NCBI GenBank assembly: GCA_947095585.1
Contig: OX352762.1
Location: 50,795,843 to 50,859,842, forward strand
DNA length: 64,000 nt
Reading direction: 5' to 3'
Source of the DNA: Nephrocerus scutellatus
Taxonomy: Eukaryota > Arthropoda > Insecta > Diptera > Pipunculidae
Part shown: piece by piece, positions 10,273 through 21,184 of the stretch
Layout of the letters: every line of letters begins with the position of its first letter
How positions within the stretch are numbered: the stretch's first letter is position 1
The notes under the pieces: model-generated
Told to the model about the DNA's origin: nothing
The model's database searches: none
What the model saw: the letters and a program-made list of their open reading frames with translations, nothing else
Program-made: the position numbers and the translations under genes

Positions 10273-11460
10273 TATTAGTGCATTTTGGGCTCTCTGGTCT
10301 TTCTTGTGTGCCCTGTGTTGTTGAAATAGCGTCTGGCTGAATAGGCCTTGCTGTTGATAGGCCGTGCTTTTTCGATCTTCTGGCCCGACTTTTCTTGGTC
10401 CTTTTTAACCGGAAATAGACAGACCCGAAGAGCCAGTTGACTCTATAATTGGAGATTTTGAGATTCTCGGTGATTTTCGGCGAGGCGGAAACGGTTACTT
10501 GGAGGTAGTCATTCTCTCTGTCTTTGCGAGAGATGACCTTCCAATCGGAGTTTCGCAACTCCTTGTTTTGGACCAATAGGCGCCTGATTATTTTGTCATT
10601 CGTTTCGTTCCTGCAGTGCGGAAGATACACGTAGAAAATTTGATTCCGAGGGATTTCATCCTCCCCGAGTATTTTTAAGTTGGCCTTTGCCCATGGCTTG
10701 AGGCTAGGGACAGTCTTTTTAAGCCACGTTGCCGTGTCCTCGTCTGCACAATTAATCGAGAGCCACCCATTTTTTTGTCGGCAGCCCAGAAAGGTAGGGC
10801 TTATACCATCCAATGGGAGCTCTGCAACTGCGTCCATTATGTAGTCCTGGATCGTAGACATTTGTGCCGCCTCCAGTTTGACTTCAGGAAAGCATTGGTC
10901 GGTGATCGCCAACCTGATAGCCTTCATGATATCACTGTATTGTGGCCCTGTCTTTGTTCCACTAGCAACCTCTGCTTCTGGACCTGTCATCTTCATGTTT
11001 CTGGGTGTTTCTGCAGCTTTGGGGAGGGGATAGGTTTGCCTATCTCACTTGAGTGGATTTTTGGGGCTGGAGTCTTCTGAGAGGCTCCGTTTGTTGGTTT
11101 TAAGGACAGTTCTGTACTTGATTTTGATCTGGCATTGAGCTAATGCCTCTTAGTGGGTCAGTCCTTTTTGCTTCAAAAGGTCAGTCGTTTCCTGGCAGCT
11201 CCGCTCAGGTGTTGTCTCTTTGTCTTCTTGTCTGCAACTTCTAGACTGGTCAGTTCGTCCCTTATGTCAGCTGTTGTTGATGTGGATATGTCGTCCAAGC
11301 ATTTTGGCACGATGGAGCCTTGTACTTGGACGTAATCCACGGTAATGCTGGACGAGTCTGTGCTGTCGTAATTTGTGTTTTCACTCTCAGAAGTAGGACC
11401 TAGTGGGTCCTTGGCTTCTGAGATTGGTGCGTTTGGAGGAGCACCGCCCTCATTTTATTG
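10241..11460 (-). pseudogene. Loa ORF1 (DUF4780-type gag-like protein)
   Basis: The open part 10996-10241 encodes 251 residues ending just inside the ORF2 start, so ORF1 and ORF2 overlap by 32 bases in different frames. Features visible: DYIMDAVAELPLDG and FLGCRQKNGWLSINCAD, then PWAKANLKILGEDEIPRNQ and FYVYLPHC, the order seen in DUF4780 domains of fly LINE ORF1 proteins. The tail is basic (KRTKKSRARRSKKHG), consistent with RNA binding. The N-terminal half continues upstream of 10997 in another frame (Ser/Lys/Pro-rich), separated by a frameshift near 10998. It would package element RNA. Confidence 0.7.
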
Positions 11461-11935
11461 CCTGAACTATCCATGAGTTTTGTATTGTGAGGAAGAGAAG
11501 GTCCACCACGACAGAACCTCTTGCCGTGGTAAGGCTACTTGAAGTCGGGGGGCGCCAGGTATCTGGAGTCCCGTGCTATCGACGAAAGTTCTCATGGCTA
11601 TTTATCCCTCAGCGCACGTGTCTCACCTTGGATTGAGGATTTTTTATCGAGGTTCTCTCCTCTAAGTCCGTTGAATTTTGCTAGACAGGGTCACCTCGTG
11701 TAGGATGGGTTTGAAAAACCCGTTCAACGGTCTTGCAGCGAGAGAGGCTTTGTGTTGCGCATCATCGTTGCCTGAACCTGGGCGATATCGAGAAGTCTAC
11801 GCTCCTCCCAGGCGTCCCGGCTCCAACCCAACGACCCACAGAAGCCATCCAGACAGTTCTGGCTAATTTCTATGTATCCCAGAGTCAGAGCCCTGACGTC
11901 CGATAAGTTTCAGCCCTAGACCTTAACCCCTCAAA

Positions 11936-12199
11936 CTTAATATAAAAATGTCTTAAAAAAAACACATATTTTGAGCACTGGCAAAAGATAATGTAAGACT
12001 TAGTTTTGTAAGATATGAATACTTATTGTTAGTTAGTTGCTTAGAAAAAAGATTCAATAAATAAAATCGTATGAAAAAAAACTTTTCATCGAATAAAATA
12101 GCATCAGGGCTATATGCTTAAAATGGCAGATCAGGAGAAATCATCAATCACATTTCCAATATCTCAGTGCAAGTATTTGCTTTGCCAAGTTCTCCGCAT
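11936..12199. other. AT-rich spacer, nothing recognised
   Basis: Lies between the 5' end of the Loa element and the 3' end of the N1 fragment. It is AT-rich with short A runs. I see no gene, repeat unit or terminal inverted repeat in it. Confidence 0.5.
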
Positions 12200-13195
12200 A
12201 CTGCCCGTAACTTTTTTTTATAGTATAGTATTTTCTTTATACTCATTGCCAATGGAGGACTCCCTGAATGACTTGCGTCACGGCAATAAGTTGGGCCAAG
12301 CCCTTTATTAAAATTCAAAATAAAATAAAAATCGAAGGAATTTGATTTACAATGTATCACATTCCTTACGTTTGTAGCCGGCTTCAATTTATTTTCCCTG
12401 AATTCTCTCTGATTCATTGAAAAAGCAATACGAAAAAACGAACAGGAAACTAAAACGACGCGAGTCCAAATGCTTTCATCAATGGATCATGGTCAGGGAA
12501 ACTACAAAAAACCTTGACTAAGAAAATATTACAAATTTTAAAAATAATGTAAATAATACTGATAAACAAAATTTATTTTCTTTAATATATATTTTATATT
12601 TAATAAACAGCTTATGAGCACTTCATCATCCATCCTTCAGGAAGTTGCTAATATTACAAATTTTAAAAATAATGTAAATAATACTGATAAACAAAATTTA
12701 TTTTCTTTAATATATATTTTATATTTAATAAACAGCTTATGAGCACTTCATCATCCATCCTTCAGGAAGTTGCTAACGGCTAATTTTAAGGACTGCAGAT
12801 TATAAGATTCGGGAAACACGTGCTCGACCAATTGATTCCACATCGAAGAGACTCTCGGAAAAAAGGATAATTTAAAGTGTTGGGTTCTACATAAAAAAAT
12901 GTTTAAGCAAATCTATGTTGATTGGACCTTAAACGAGTGTTTACGTTGCTGACAAAAGGACCTGAAACTAGAGAACGGGTTTCTAAAGCACATCTACCGT
13001 AGTAAAATTTGTAGAAAACATATAAAGCTCCTACATTTCGTCTGTGCTCCAAAGTATCAAGAGACGAAGTAATGCTTCCATCGTTTATCAAACTGATAAC
13101 TCTATTCTTAATTCCATCAAGATAAACCAAATTTATATAATCTTAATACTTCAGAAGGAGTAAAGTAGAAGTTACAACGTCTTATGTGGCATCGT
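12200..13195 (-). mobile_element. N1 family (CR1/Jockey-type non-LTR), 3' end fragment
   Basis: On the minus strand this is the last part of an ORF2 plus the 3' UTR. RRCNFYFTPSEVLRL lies at about 13150-13190 and DGIKNRVISLIND, SSLDTLEHRRNVGALYVFYKFYYG at 12960-13125. The UTR includes the CCCTGAATGACTT and GGCAATAAGTTGGG blocks found also at 26260-26320 and 28790-28850. A T run at about 12212-12218 may be its poly-A tail. It is truncated at 13195. In the stretch also present at 27000-27110, this copy keeps the normal orientation. Confidence 0.8.
12526..12775. repeat. 125-bp tandem duplication in the N1 3' UTR
   Basis: A 125-bp segment beginning ATATTACAAATTTT and ending GGAAGTTGCTA is present twice (12526-12650 and 12651-about 12775). 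The two are identical as far as I can read. The N1 copies at 26570 and 29100 have a single unit, so the duplication is private to this copy and recent. Confidence 0.9.
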
Positions 13196-14344
13196 TAGTT
13201 TCTTTTTCCAGCTTGGGTTCGAATTGAATCCACATGTACATATATAGCGCGTACGAAATGCCACAGGTAATTCGAAGCTTACGCTCTACCAGCCAGGATA
13301 CAAACGACTGCTTCTTTAAGTGATTTTTTGATTTTGAAGTAGTTATTACGATTCTCCGGCGAACATTTTTTAAAAGTCCATCATGATCGAGGAGGGATCT
13401 ATTGATTTCGTCTTTTTGAGAAGATGCGAGCTGTTTAGATATCGTACTCCTATTACCAAAAATTAATATGTTTATTTCAGAATCACGAGCGATTAAAAGT
13501 GTAGGTATACAAGTATTTTAACATATAGATAATATGTAATTACATTTAAACATTTTTCCTTCGAGAAGTTTGAACATATACTCTTTCTGAGTTTCCTCAG
13601 AAACTAGATCGTTTTTCATATAAATTCGTTTCCGACAGTGGCACATTTCACTTGCTCCGACCGCGCTATATTTTTTATATAACGTCTGTTTGCCACTTTT
13701 ACCCAATTTTTTTTACATCGGTGCAGCTGATTTTTTGAAGATTTGGGTTCCTAATCAATTAATATATTATTTATAATTAAATATGTAAACAAATGAAGAA
13801 ATTAATTATATTGCAAACCTATATAAGTGAATGAGCATGCTGAGACATGTTTGCACTTTCGTCCTTCTCCCACTTTACATGAACAAACGCATTTTTAGGT
13901 CCTAAAATCATTCACAAGATTATCAAGGATCAGTTCATTTGGAACAGCGAGCATTGATGAGGTGCCTAAAACAAAACCGATGATTTGATGGCTCGATGGC
14001 GGGGGTGGTGTGCCGATTGCATATACCTTGCAAGCACTAACAACTTCTTCAGCCTCGCGAATTGACCGATTGCATCCACCAAAATAGCTTATAATTTACA
14101 TAAATACTATTTTCAGTATTTCACATATGGTCCGTTTTGATGAGGTTACTTGGCAATTCAATATACTTTTGGTCATTGGAGAATTTACATGAAAAATTTT
14201 AACTTTATATTATCTTTGTCTGTCGGTCGGTCGGTCTGTTTGTCGTGGAATCTTGCTATCAATTTTTAACTCGGGCCTCAGGGCCGACTTTCTTCAAATC
14301 TTATACATGTGTGTATCTCCGATAGACAACAATTTTTGTAAATT
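13196..14344. other. Unassigned AT-rich sequence
   Basis: No element or gene recognised over about 1.15 kb. A 62-codon open frame on the minus strand (13706-13518) resembles nothing I know. A short GGTC-type microsatellite (TCGGTCGGTCGGTC) lies near 14222. The stretch may be host intergenic DNA or an old element beyond recognition. Confidence 0.5.
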
Positions 14345-14770
14345 CATACCGACTTGTTGTTCTTTAGTATGTTGATCGCGGTAGCGATCTCATCTTTACT
14401 GGGAGTTGAGGTGCGAATTCGGGAAAATGTTACTTCCTGTTACTAATGGCACTTCCGTTTGATTTGTGCGCATATAGTTGGCGAATACACGTTAAAGGAC
14501 TGTAGAAAAATGCTCCTTCCATCGCTTGAGCTGGTCCTCATCTGAAACGAGTACGGCACCATCTAGGCCTTTCACCGGATGTTGGCTAGAGCAGTGACCA
14601 CCTGTCAGCTCTTTGGTGATTCTGTAAACGGTTCTGCTAATGCACCTGCTCGCTGCTGCCTCTTTTTCTGAGGCCAGGTTGTTAATATAATCATGTTTGT
14701 AACGCTTTACACTACGCTGCACTTCTCTATTTTTTTTCGATACATGGACTCTAGCTCGCTTCTGGGGTAT
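14345..14770 (-). pseudogene. RTE-like non-LTR fragment (linker and RT start)
   Basis: The minus strand encodes KRYKHDYINNLASEKEAAA, then TVYRITKELTGGHCSS, PVKGLDGAVLVSDEDQLKRW and KEHFSTVL, the conserved linker before the RT of RTE-like elements. A degraded RT start follows (SHLNSQ...RDRYRDQ in a shifted frame). The same sequence occurs on the plus strand at about 61720-62000, so the two belong to one family. No endonuclease or RT core is present. Confidence 0.75.
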
Positions 14771-14916
14771 CTACAATAAGAGCTTTAAATAGCTTATGTT
14801 CTTGGATGGTTGACGGTAGTGAGCTGGTGTTAGGTTAGGTTGCAATGGCATCTAATGCTCACTTTGATCATTCGCGGTCCTTTGTGTTACCACAGGATCT
14901 TATACCTTTCCCCTTT

Positions 14917-15833
14917 TCAGAAGATCCATTCAGAGTTCTTAATGAATCGAAGTATATAACGCACTTTTCCGTTTTCGAGATCTGATAGGTTATTTAATAA
15001 CCGCTTACCTAAGTGTTTGTGCCTTCTGTGCATTAGTGCCGGACATGAGCAGGGAAGATGTTCTATGGTCTCCTCTTCCTCCTCGTCCATACAGCTTCTG
15101 CAGTAGTCGAAGAATTCGACACCCATCCTTCTCGCGTGTTTCCCTAGAAGGCAGTGTCCTGTCATTATCCCTTCAACCGTTCTTAGTTCACATCTTTGTA
15201 GGGAAATAAGCACAGTTGAGCGTTTCTAGTCCAGCTTCGGGCAGACCTGTCTTGAAATATTACAAGTGTCGGTGTTTTCCCACCTTACATTTGTTATTGT
15301 TTCTGCCTCTTTCCGAAGCTCAAGTTTCAGTGTCGCGATAGGACTCCCTACCTCTGCCCTTTCCAGTAGCAGCTTTAGAGTCATACCACGTCTAGCTAAC
15401 TCGTCCGCCTTGTAGTTCCCCTCAACATTCGTGTGGCCTGGGACCCAAATGATCCTTACATTGAACTGCTCACTAATCTCGTTAAGAGAGGAGTGACAGC
15501 ACAACGCCACTTTAGATTTCAGCGAGACCGCCTCCGACGATTTTATGGCCACCTGACTGTCCACACAAATGATAATCTTCTTTGAAGATAGTTATGTTTC
15601 AGCCAACTCATAACCTCTTCAATCGCTATCACCACAGCCTGGTATACGCTGCAGCGATCAGGTAGACGGACAGAGATACTTATTTTCAGCTTGTCACAGA
15701 AGACTCCTGCTCCTACTTTACCGTCTAGCTTAGAGCCATCCGTGAAAAACTGTATTGTTTCTTTTTGGTTATGGATCCACTTTTCTAGTCTTCTCTGGAG
15801 GGTATTGTTGTCCGAAAACCTTTTTGAAGTCAT
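14917..15833 (-). pseudogene. N3 RNase H and C-terminal zinc cluster
   Basis: RNase H begins QFFTDGSKLDGKVGAGVFC (first Asp) and continues VYQAVVIAIEEVMSWL, where the usual E of QAE reads V. Then comes a frameshift near 15560 and MDSQVAIKSSEAV, RIIWVPGHTNVEGNYKADELAR (final catalytic Asp region). After a stop near 15226 the tail reads LRTVEGIMTGHCLLG and CRSCMDEEEEETIEHLPCSC, a C-x2-C...H...C cluster. Loss of the Glu and the breaks show it is inactive. Confidence 0.8.
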
Positions 15834-15851
15834 GACACTGGTGTTATGTAA

Positions 15852-16183
15852 TTAAGTTTCGTCAGATCTTTCTTTAGCGATTAAGTTATGGTGAAGTGCC
15901 CTTTTTGAAGACTTTTCCACTGATTGACAGCTAACAGAAGCGTAGCTGTAATTGCCGCTTTCTGTTTGCCAAATATATCCAGTGGAATAAGGTGGAGCAT
16001 AACCTCTAGAGCGCGAGTTGGTGTAGATCTCAGCGCCACGCTTATAAGAATACAAGCCGCTCTTTGTACCTTTCCCAATATATTTTTATACGTGGTTTTT
16101 TCCATACGCTTACCCCGTACAGTAGTATTGGTCTCACTACCGAAGTGTAGAGCCACTGTACCAGCTTTGGTTTCAAACCCCAT
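15852..16183 (-). pseudogene. N3 reverse transcriptase thumb/connection region
   Basis: Contains TTYKNILGKVQRAACILISVALRSTPTRALEVML in segments, typical of the region between RT and RNase H in I/R1-like ORF2 proteins, where a QR..C....GA.RSTPT pattern is conserved. Two overlapping frames share the region, which indicates a frameshift near 16050. It has no catalytic role of its own. Confidence 0.75.
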
Positions 16184-16306
16184 TTTTTACCAATGACGTT
16201 CTTGCATGAGTATAAAGCAGTATTCGCTTTATTATTATATATATATATTTATATTAGTTTTCCAGCCCAGTTCCTGTCCAAGATTGTCCCAAGAAATCTT
16301 GCTTTA

Positions 16307-16950
16307 TCAGAAAAAACTAATGCGTGTGTTGTGTGTTGGAGTTTTATATTTCCTGGTAAAAATGACAAGGTCCGTCTTATTCAGGTTGACGCCTAAACTG
16401 CTTTTATTTGCCCATTCTTTAACGATTAAGAGGGCATTTAGCATAACCTCCTTAATCTTTCTGAGGTATTTCCCTGAGACAGCTAACGCTACATCATCAG
16501 CATACATCCCCTCTCCTTCCATTTTCAACAGTAATTCGTTGGTTACTATATTCCATAAGAGAGGGGATAACACACCTCCTTGTGGTGTTTCTCTAACTGC
16601 CTGCCTCTTTAAGATGGAACCCCCCAGCTCCGCACTAATAATCCTGCCTAGAAGCATATGATTAATTAGTCTGCCTTTAGGGTAGCCACCTCTAGGTCTG
16701 ACAGTCCTTTACAGATTGCCTCTGTTTTAACATTTTTGAACGCACCCTCGATGTCCAAGACTGCTACAAGTGTATACTCCTGGGATTATATTGATTTCTG
16801 AATTGTGCTTACTGAAGTGTGTTAGGCTGTGGCCACAGACTTCCCCTTCAGTAAGCATGTTGGGACTTTGCCCAACTGCTAGGTTTTACCTTAGCCCTTA
16901 TATGAACATCTATCAGTCTTTCCAAAGTTTTCAGTAGAAAGGATGACAGA
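16307..16950 (-). pseudogene. N3 reverse transcriptase core, first copy
   Basis: A readable stretch contains LINHMLLGRIISAELGGS, TPQGGVLSPLLWNIVTNELL and MYADDVALAVSGKY, with the YADD catalytic box at about 16495-16510. Upstream, in another frame near 16740-16800, is VAVLDIEGAF with the first catalytic Asp. Frameshifts near 16700 and 16850 break it. Bases from 16407 onward are repeated at 18119 onward, so the second copy lacks the thumb. Confidence 0.85.
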
Positions 16951-17099
16951 GCTTTAGGCCTCAGGTCTTTTGGGTAGCCATGTGAGCAAAGGAGCGATTC
17001 ATGGCACCTGTTACAGTGTCTACCATGGTATCTTTATCCTCTATAGTGACTGGTGGCTTTGGAGCCACCGGTAGTAAATTCTCTAGCATCTCCCTATAG

Positions 17100-17505
17100 A
17101 TACCCCAGTTTGCCCCTTTCTTAATTATAAAGGACTCACGAGGGGTGTGAGTCTAACTTGAAGATTAAATAGCGGTGGTCTGAGAATGAGTGTTCTTTTG
17201 CAACCTTCCATTCTCTTACCGTATACGCTATAAAGTCTAATACGAGAGTTACATCGAGTACTTCTCGCCTATTCTTTGATATGAAAGTGGGCTCTTGCCC
17301 AATATGACATATAGCGAGGTTCGTATTTAGAAGTATTCAAAAAATGACTCACCTCTCTCATTTACGTCGGTGCTGCCCCATATGTGTGATGAGCATTTGC
17401 ATCATATCCTAGGATCACACCAATTTTCCTTTTCTCTGCATCAGAGATTAGCTCCTCCAGTATTTCTGGCGGAGTCTGCTTTTTCCGGTCCATGTATGAA
17501 GAAAC
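17100..17505 (-). pseudogene. N3 endonuclease remnant, first copy
   Basis: Encodes PPEILEELISDAEKRKIGVI and LGYDANAHHT, the central APE-endonuclease motif (D-N-H). A missing base near 17382 shifts the frame right after NAHHT. The C-terminal part, with SDH-like sequence, is at about 17185 in a different frame. The 5' side ends at 17506, where foldback sequence begins. Confidence 0.75.
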
Positions 17506-18118
17506 GGTAAATATACAGTATAGCGTACAACGGTATTTTGAAAACTTTCCACGCCCACCACCAACCTCCCACCTCCCACACACCAATAAATTGGGAGGGG
17601 TGGGGCGCAAACGCCCCCTTTAGGTAGGAGGGGCTGTCAAAGTTTTGAGTATTTTTTTGAAAAATGCAATTTTCTAAGTAGTTTGTGGGGATTTAGGGGT
17701 TAATTAGTACCATATGAAAGGTAATAAAATTACCGTTCGTCTAAAAAAAATGAAGCCAATCAAACCCAATTCGGCAGACTTAGAATCAAAATACTGACTT
17801 TTCCATAAAAGTGAAAGAGTGGGCGTGACTTAATATTTTTATGATCGTGGCCCAACTTTAACGGAAGGTGTATAAATTTGTATTTGGTTTATGTACAGTA
17901 TGTGCATAATTTACAAAAACGCTTTTTAAAAGGAAAAACTCCTATCTCAATATAAATTAATTGAGCGCACTGTATTTTACAGGGCGTGCATAATTTACAA
18001 AAACGCTTTTTAAAAGGAAAAACTCCTATCTCAATATAAATTACTTGAGCGCAATGTATTTTAGAGTGCGTGCATAATTTACAAAAACGCTTTTTAAAAG
18101 GAAAAACTTCTATCTCAA
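17506..18118 (+). mobile_element. Foldback element, left arm only (duplicated partial copy)
   Basis: Starts GGTAAATATACAGTATAGCG inside N3 endonuclease and runs 613 bp, including a GGGAGGGGTGGGGCGC block and three 84-bp repeats, until the duplication junction. It is the partial copy produced by the 1.71-kb tandem duplication of the element at 19219. It has no right arm of its own. Confidence 0.8.
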
Positions 18119-19218
18119 TTTGCCCATTCTTTAACGATTAAGAGGGCATTTAGCATAACCTCCTTAATCTTTCTGAGGTATTTCCCTGAGACAGCTAACG
18201 CTACATCATCAGCATACATCCCCTCTCCTTCCATTTTCAACAGTAATTCGTTGGTTACTATATTCCATAAGAGAGGGGATAACACACCTCCTTGTGGTGT
18301 TTCTCTAACTGCCTGCCTCTTTAAGATGGAACCCCCCAGCTCCGCACTAATAATCCTGCCTAGAAGCATATGATTAATTAGTCTGCCTTTAGGGTAGCCA
18401 CCTCTAGGTCTGACAGTCCTTTACAGATTGCCTCTGTTTTAACATTTTTGAACGCACCCTCGATGTCCAAGACTGCTACAAGTGTATACTCCTGGGATTA
18501 TATTGATTTCTGAATTGTGCTTACTGAAGTGTGTTAGGCTGTGGCCACAGACTTCCCCTTCAGTAAGCATGTTGGGACTTTGCCCAACTGCTAGGTTTTA
18601 CCTTAGCCCTTATATGAACATCTATCAGTCTTTCCAAAGTTTTCAGTAGAAAGGATGACAGAGCTTTAGGCCTCAGGTCTTTTGGGTAGCCATGTGAGCA
18701 AAGGAGCGATTCATGGCACCTGTTACAGTGTCTACCATGGTATCTTTATCCTCTATAGTGACTGGTGGCTTTGGAGCCACCGGTAGTAAATTCTCTAGCA
18801 TCTCCCTATAGATACCCCAGTTTGCCCCTTTCTTAATTATAAAGGACTCACGAGGGGTGTGAGTCTAACTTGAAGATTAAATAGCGGTGGTCTGAGAATG
18901 AGTGTTCTTTTGCAACCTTCCATTCTCTTACCGTATACGCTATAAAGTCTAATACGAGAGTTACATCGAGTACTTCTCGCCTATTCTTTGATATGAAAGT
19001 GGGCTCTTGCCCAATATGACATATAGCGAGGTTCGTATTTAGAAGTATTCAAAAAATGACTCACCTCTCTCATTTACGTCGGTGCTGCCCCATAATGTGT
19101 GATGAGCATTTGCATCATATCCTAGGATCACACCAATTTTCCTTTTCTCTGCATCAGAGATTAGCTCCTCCAGTATTTCTGGCGGAGTCTGCTTTTTCCG
19201 GTCCATGTATGAAGAAAC
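18115..19218 (-). pseudogene. N3 RT core and endonuclease, second (duplicated) copy
   Basis: Near-identical repeat of 16407-17505. The RT piece (18369-18115) is cut after the YADD box and MLNALLIVKEWAN by the duplication junction. The endonuclease piece (about 19200-19039) keeps the base missing in copy 1 and reads on through NAHHTLWGSTDVNERGES, so copy 2 is the less damaged one. It shares the other frame breaks with copy 1. Confidence 0.8.
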
Positions 19219-21184
19219 GGTAAATATACAGTATAGCGTACAACGGTATTTTGAAAACTTTCCACGCCCACCACCAACCTCCCACCTCCCACACACCAAT
19301 AAATTGGGAGGGGTGGGGCGCAAACGCCCCCTTTAGGTAGGAGGGGCTGTCAAAGTTTTGAGTATTTTTTTGAAAAATGCAATTTTCTAAGTAGTTTGTG
19401 GGGATTTAGGGGTTAATTAGTACCATATGAAAGGTAATAAAATTACCGTTCGTCTAAAAAAAAATGAAGCCAATCAAACCCAATTCGGCAGACTTAGAAT
19501 CAAAATACTGACTTTTCCATAAAAGTGAAATAGTGGGCGTGACTTAATATTTTTATGATCGTGGCCCAACTTTAACGGAAGGTGTATAAATTTGTATTTG
19601 GTTTATGTACAGTATGTGCATAATTTACAAAAACGCTTTTTAAAAGGAAAAACTCCTATCTCAATATAAATTAATTGAGCGCACTGTATTTTACAGGGCG
19701 TGCATAATTTACAAAAACGCTTTTTAAAAGGAAAAACTCCTATCTCAATATAAATTACTTGAGCGCAATGTATTTTAGAGTGCGTGCATAATTTACAAAA
19801 ACGCTTTTTAAAAGGAAAAACTTCTATCTCAATATAAATTAATTGAGCGCACTGTATTTTACACTTTTACGCTTTTTAAAACGAATATAAACCAATTGGG
19901 CAATAGAATCCCATCATCACATTTTTTTGTATGAGAAAACTCAATCGTATGTAATGAGTATAAATTGATCCACCTTCTCTAAAATATGACCACTTTCATA
20001 AAAACAGTATGGCTGTGTAGAACTATTATTCACCTTTTATTTAAAACTAAAATTTACACCAGCCCCCTTAAAACACGCCCACTATTTAACCTTAATGGAA
20101 AAGTCAGTTTTTGCTTCTAAGTCTGCCGAATTGGGTTTGATTGACTTCATTTTCGTTTTAAGCGAACGGTATTTTTATTGTCTTTTATATGATACCAATT
20201 AACCCCCATACTTCCTTCGCGTCACTGAGAAAAACGCACTTTTCTGAAAATAAATGCAATCTTTAGAAGCTCCTCTCTCAGAAACGGGGCGTGAGCCCCA
20301 AACCAGATGGCGATTTTCGAGAACTGCTCCCTGGGAGCTTTCGGGAGAGATGTGTCTCAAAGCCCTAACCCTTTGTACGCTATACTGTAATTTTGATGAA
20401 ATAAAAGGGCCACGCCCCTAAAGATGGCATGGTTGTGTCGGTAAAATTTGCAGCTTTCATTTGGTACCAATTAACCCCCATACTTTCCTCGCGGCACTGA
20501 GAAAAACGCACTTTTCTGAAAATAAATGCAATCTTTAGAAGCCCCGTTCCCAGAAAGGGGGCGTTAGCCCCAAACCAGAAGGCGATTTTTGAAAACTGCT
20601 CCATGGGAGCTTTCGGCAGAGATGTGTCTCAAAGCCCTAACCCTTTGTATGCTATACTGTCATTTTCATATAAAAACATGTTTTTGTGTGAAAAGAACTC
20701 ATTCATATGATATACCACTCAATCATATGAAACAGCACATAAGCCAAATACAAATTGATATACCTTCCGTTAAAATTGGTCCATCATAAAAATAGTATGG
20801 CTGTATAGAACTATTATTCACCTTTAATTTAATACCAATATTTATACACGCCCCCTAAAAACACGCCCACTATTTAACTTTTATGGAAAAGTCAGTTTTT
20901 TGATTCTAAGTCTGCCGAATTAGGTTTGATTGGCTTCATTTTTTTTTAGACGAACGGTAATTTTATTACCTTTCATATGGTACTAATTTACCCCTAAATC
21001 CCCACAAACTACTTAGAAAATTGCATTTTTCAAAAAAATACTCAAAACTTTGACAGCCCCTCCTACCTAAAGGGGGCATTTGCGCCCCACCCCGCCCACT
21101 TTTTTGGTGTGTGGGAGGTGGGAGGTGGGTGCTGGTCGTGGCAAGTTTTCAAAATACCGTTGTACGCTATACTGTATATTTACC
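19219..21184. mobile_element. Foldback-type element with long inverted arms
   Basis: The left end GGTAAATATACAGTATAGCG is mirrored by the right end CGCTATACTGTATATTTACC at 21165-21184. The arms are about 400-450 bp (19219-19615 and about 20733-21184). The interior has tandem 84-bp repeats, a second partly inverted piece at 19990-20200, and a 170-bp segment present twice (about 20200-20370 and 20470-20640). I see no transposase frame, so it is non-autonomous. Long, internally repeated arms recall FB/Galileo-type foldback elements, but the superfamily is unproven. No target duplication is visible; the right flank is errantivirus and the left is N3. Confidence 0.75.
19615..19865 (+). repeat. About 84-bp tandem repeats in the foldback element
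   Basis: Three units start GTGCATAATTTACAAAAACG near 19616, 19701 and 19785, each followed by GCTTTTTAAAAGG and TTGAGCGCACTGTATTTTA. The equivalent block in the partial copy is at 17902, 17987 and 18070. Differences between units are few (CTCC/TTCC, AATTG/ACTTG). Confidence 0.85.

Larger units (their letters stand above)
6290..11935 (-). mobile_element. Loa-type non-LTR retrotransposon (long, decayed)
   Basis: Reading right to left on the minus strand it has a GC-rich 5' UTR (about 11500-11935), ORF1, and ORF2 with endonuclease, RT, RNase H and a C-terminal zinc motif. It ends in an AATAATA-like tail at about 6290. RNase H after the RT and a DUF4780-type ORF1 fit the Loa group of the I/R1/Loa lineage. 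It is about 5.6 kb, close to full length, but has a possible insertion at 8735-8960 and several frame breaks. The Helitron lies immediately beside its 3' tail. Confidence 0.8.
14771..19218 (-). mobile_element. N3 element: R1/I-like non-LTR retrotransposon with RNase H
   Basis: Right to left it reads: truncated endonuclease, RT, RT thumb, RNase H, C-terminal zinc cluster and a short 3' UTR ending near 14771-14840. The 5' end is missing because a foldback element occupies 19219 onwards. A 1712-bp internal tandem duplication (16407-18118 and 18119-19832) repeats the RT/endonuclease part. RNase H places it in the I/R1/Loa lineage; the exact clade is uncertain. It differs in sequence from the Loa element at 6.3-11.9 kb. 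Confidence 0.75.
16407..19832. repeat. 1.71-kb tandem duplication
   Basis: Copy 1 is 16407-18118 and copy 2 is 18119-about 19832, both spanning N3 RT, N3 endonuclease and the foldback left arm with three 84-bp repeats. I found only single-base differences (an extra A near 19092, an extra A in an A run near 19455, G/T near 19531), so identity is above 99%. The junction at 18118/18119 joins foldback sequence to TTTGCCCATTC inside the RT. It is either very recent or an assembly artefact. Confidence 0.9.

Noticed and set aside
9689..11335. Several plus-strand open frames across 9.6-11.3 kb
   Set aside because: They overlap Loa ORF1 and endonuclease on the opposite strand and show no known domain.
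13518..13706. Minus-strand 62-codon frame as a small gene
   Set aside because: No homology I recognise, no conserved motif, and it lies in AT-rich unassigned sequence; support is too weak.
14829..14840. TTAGGTTAGG telomere-like motif
   Set aside because: Only two units at the 3' end of N3. Flies have lost TTAGG telomeres, and no array is present.
16193..16661. Plus-strand open frames opposite the N3 RT
   Set aside because: They are shadows of the minus-strand RT, which has clear motifs (YADD, PQGGVLSP).
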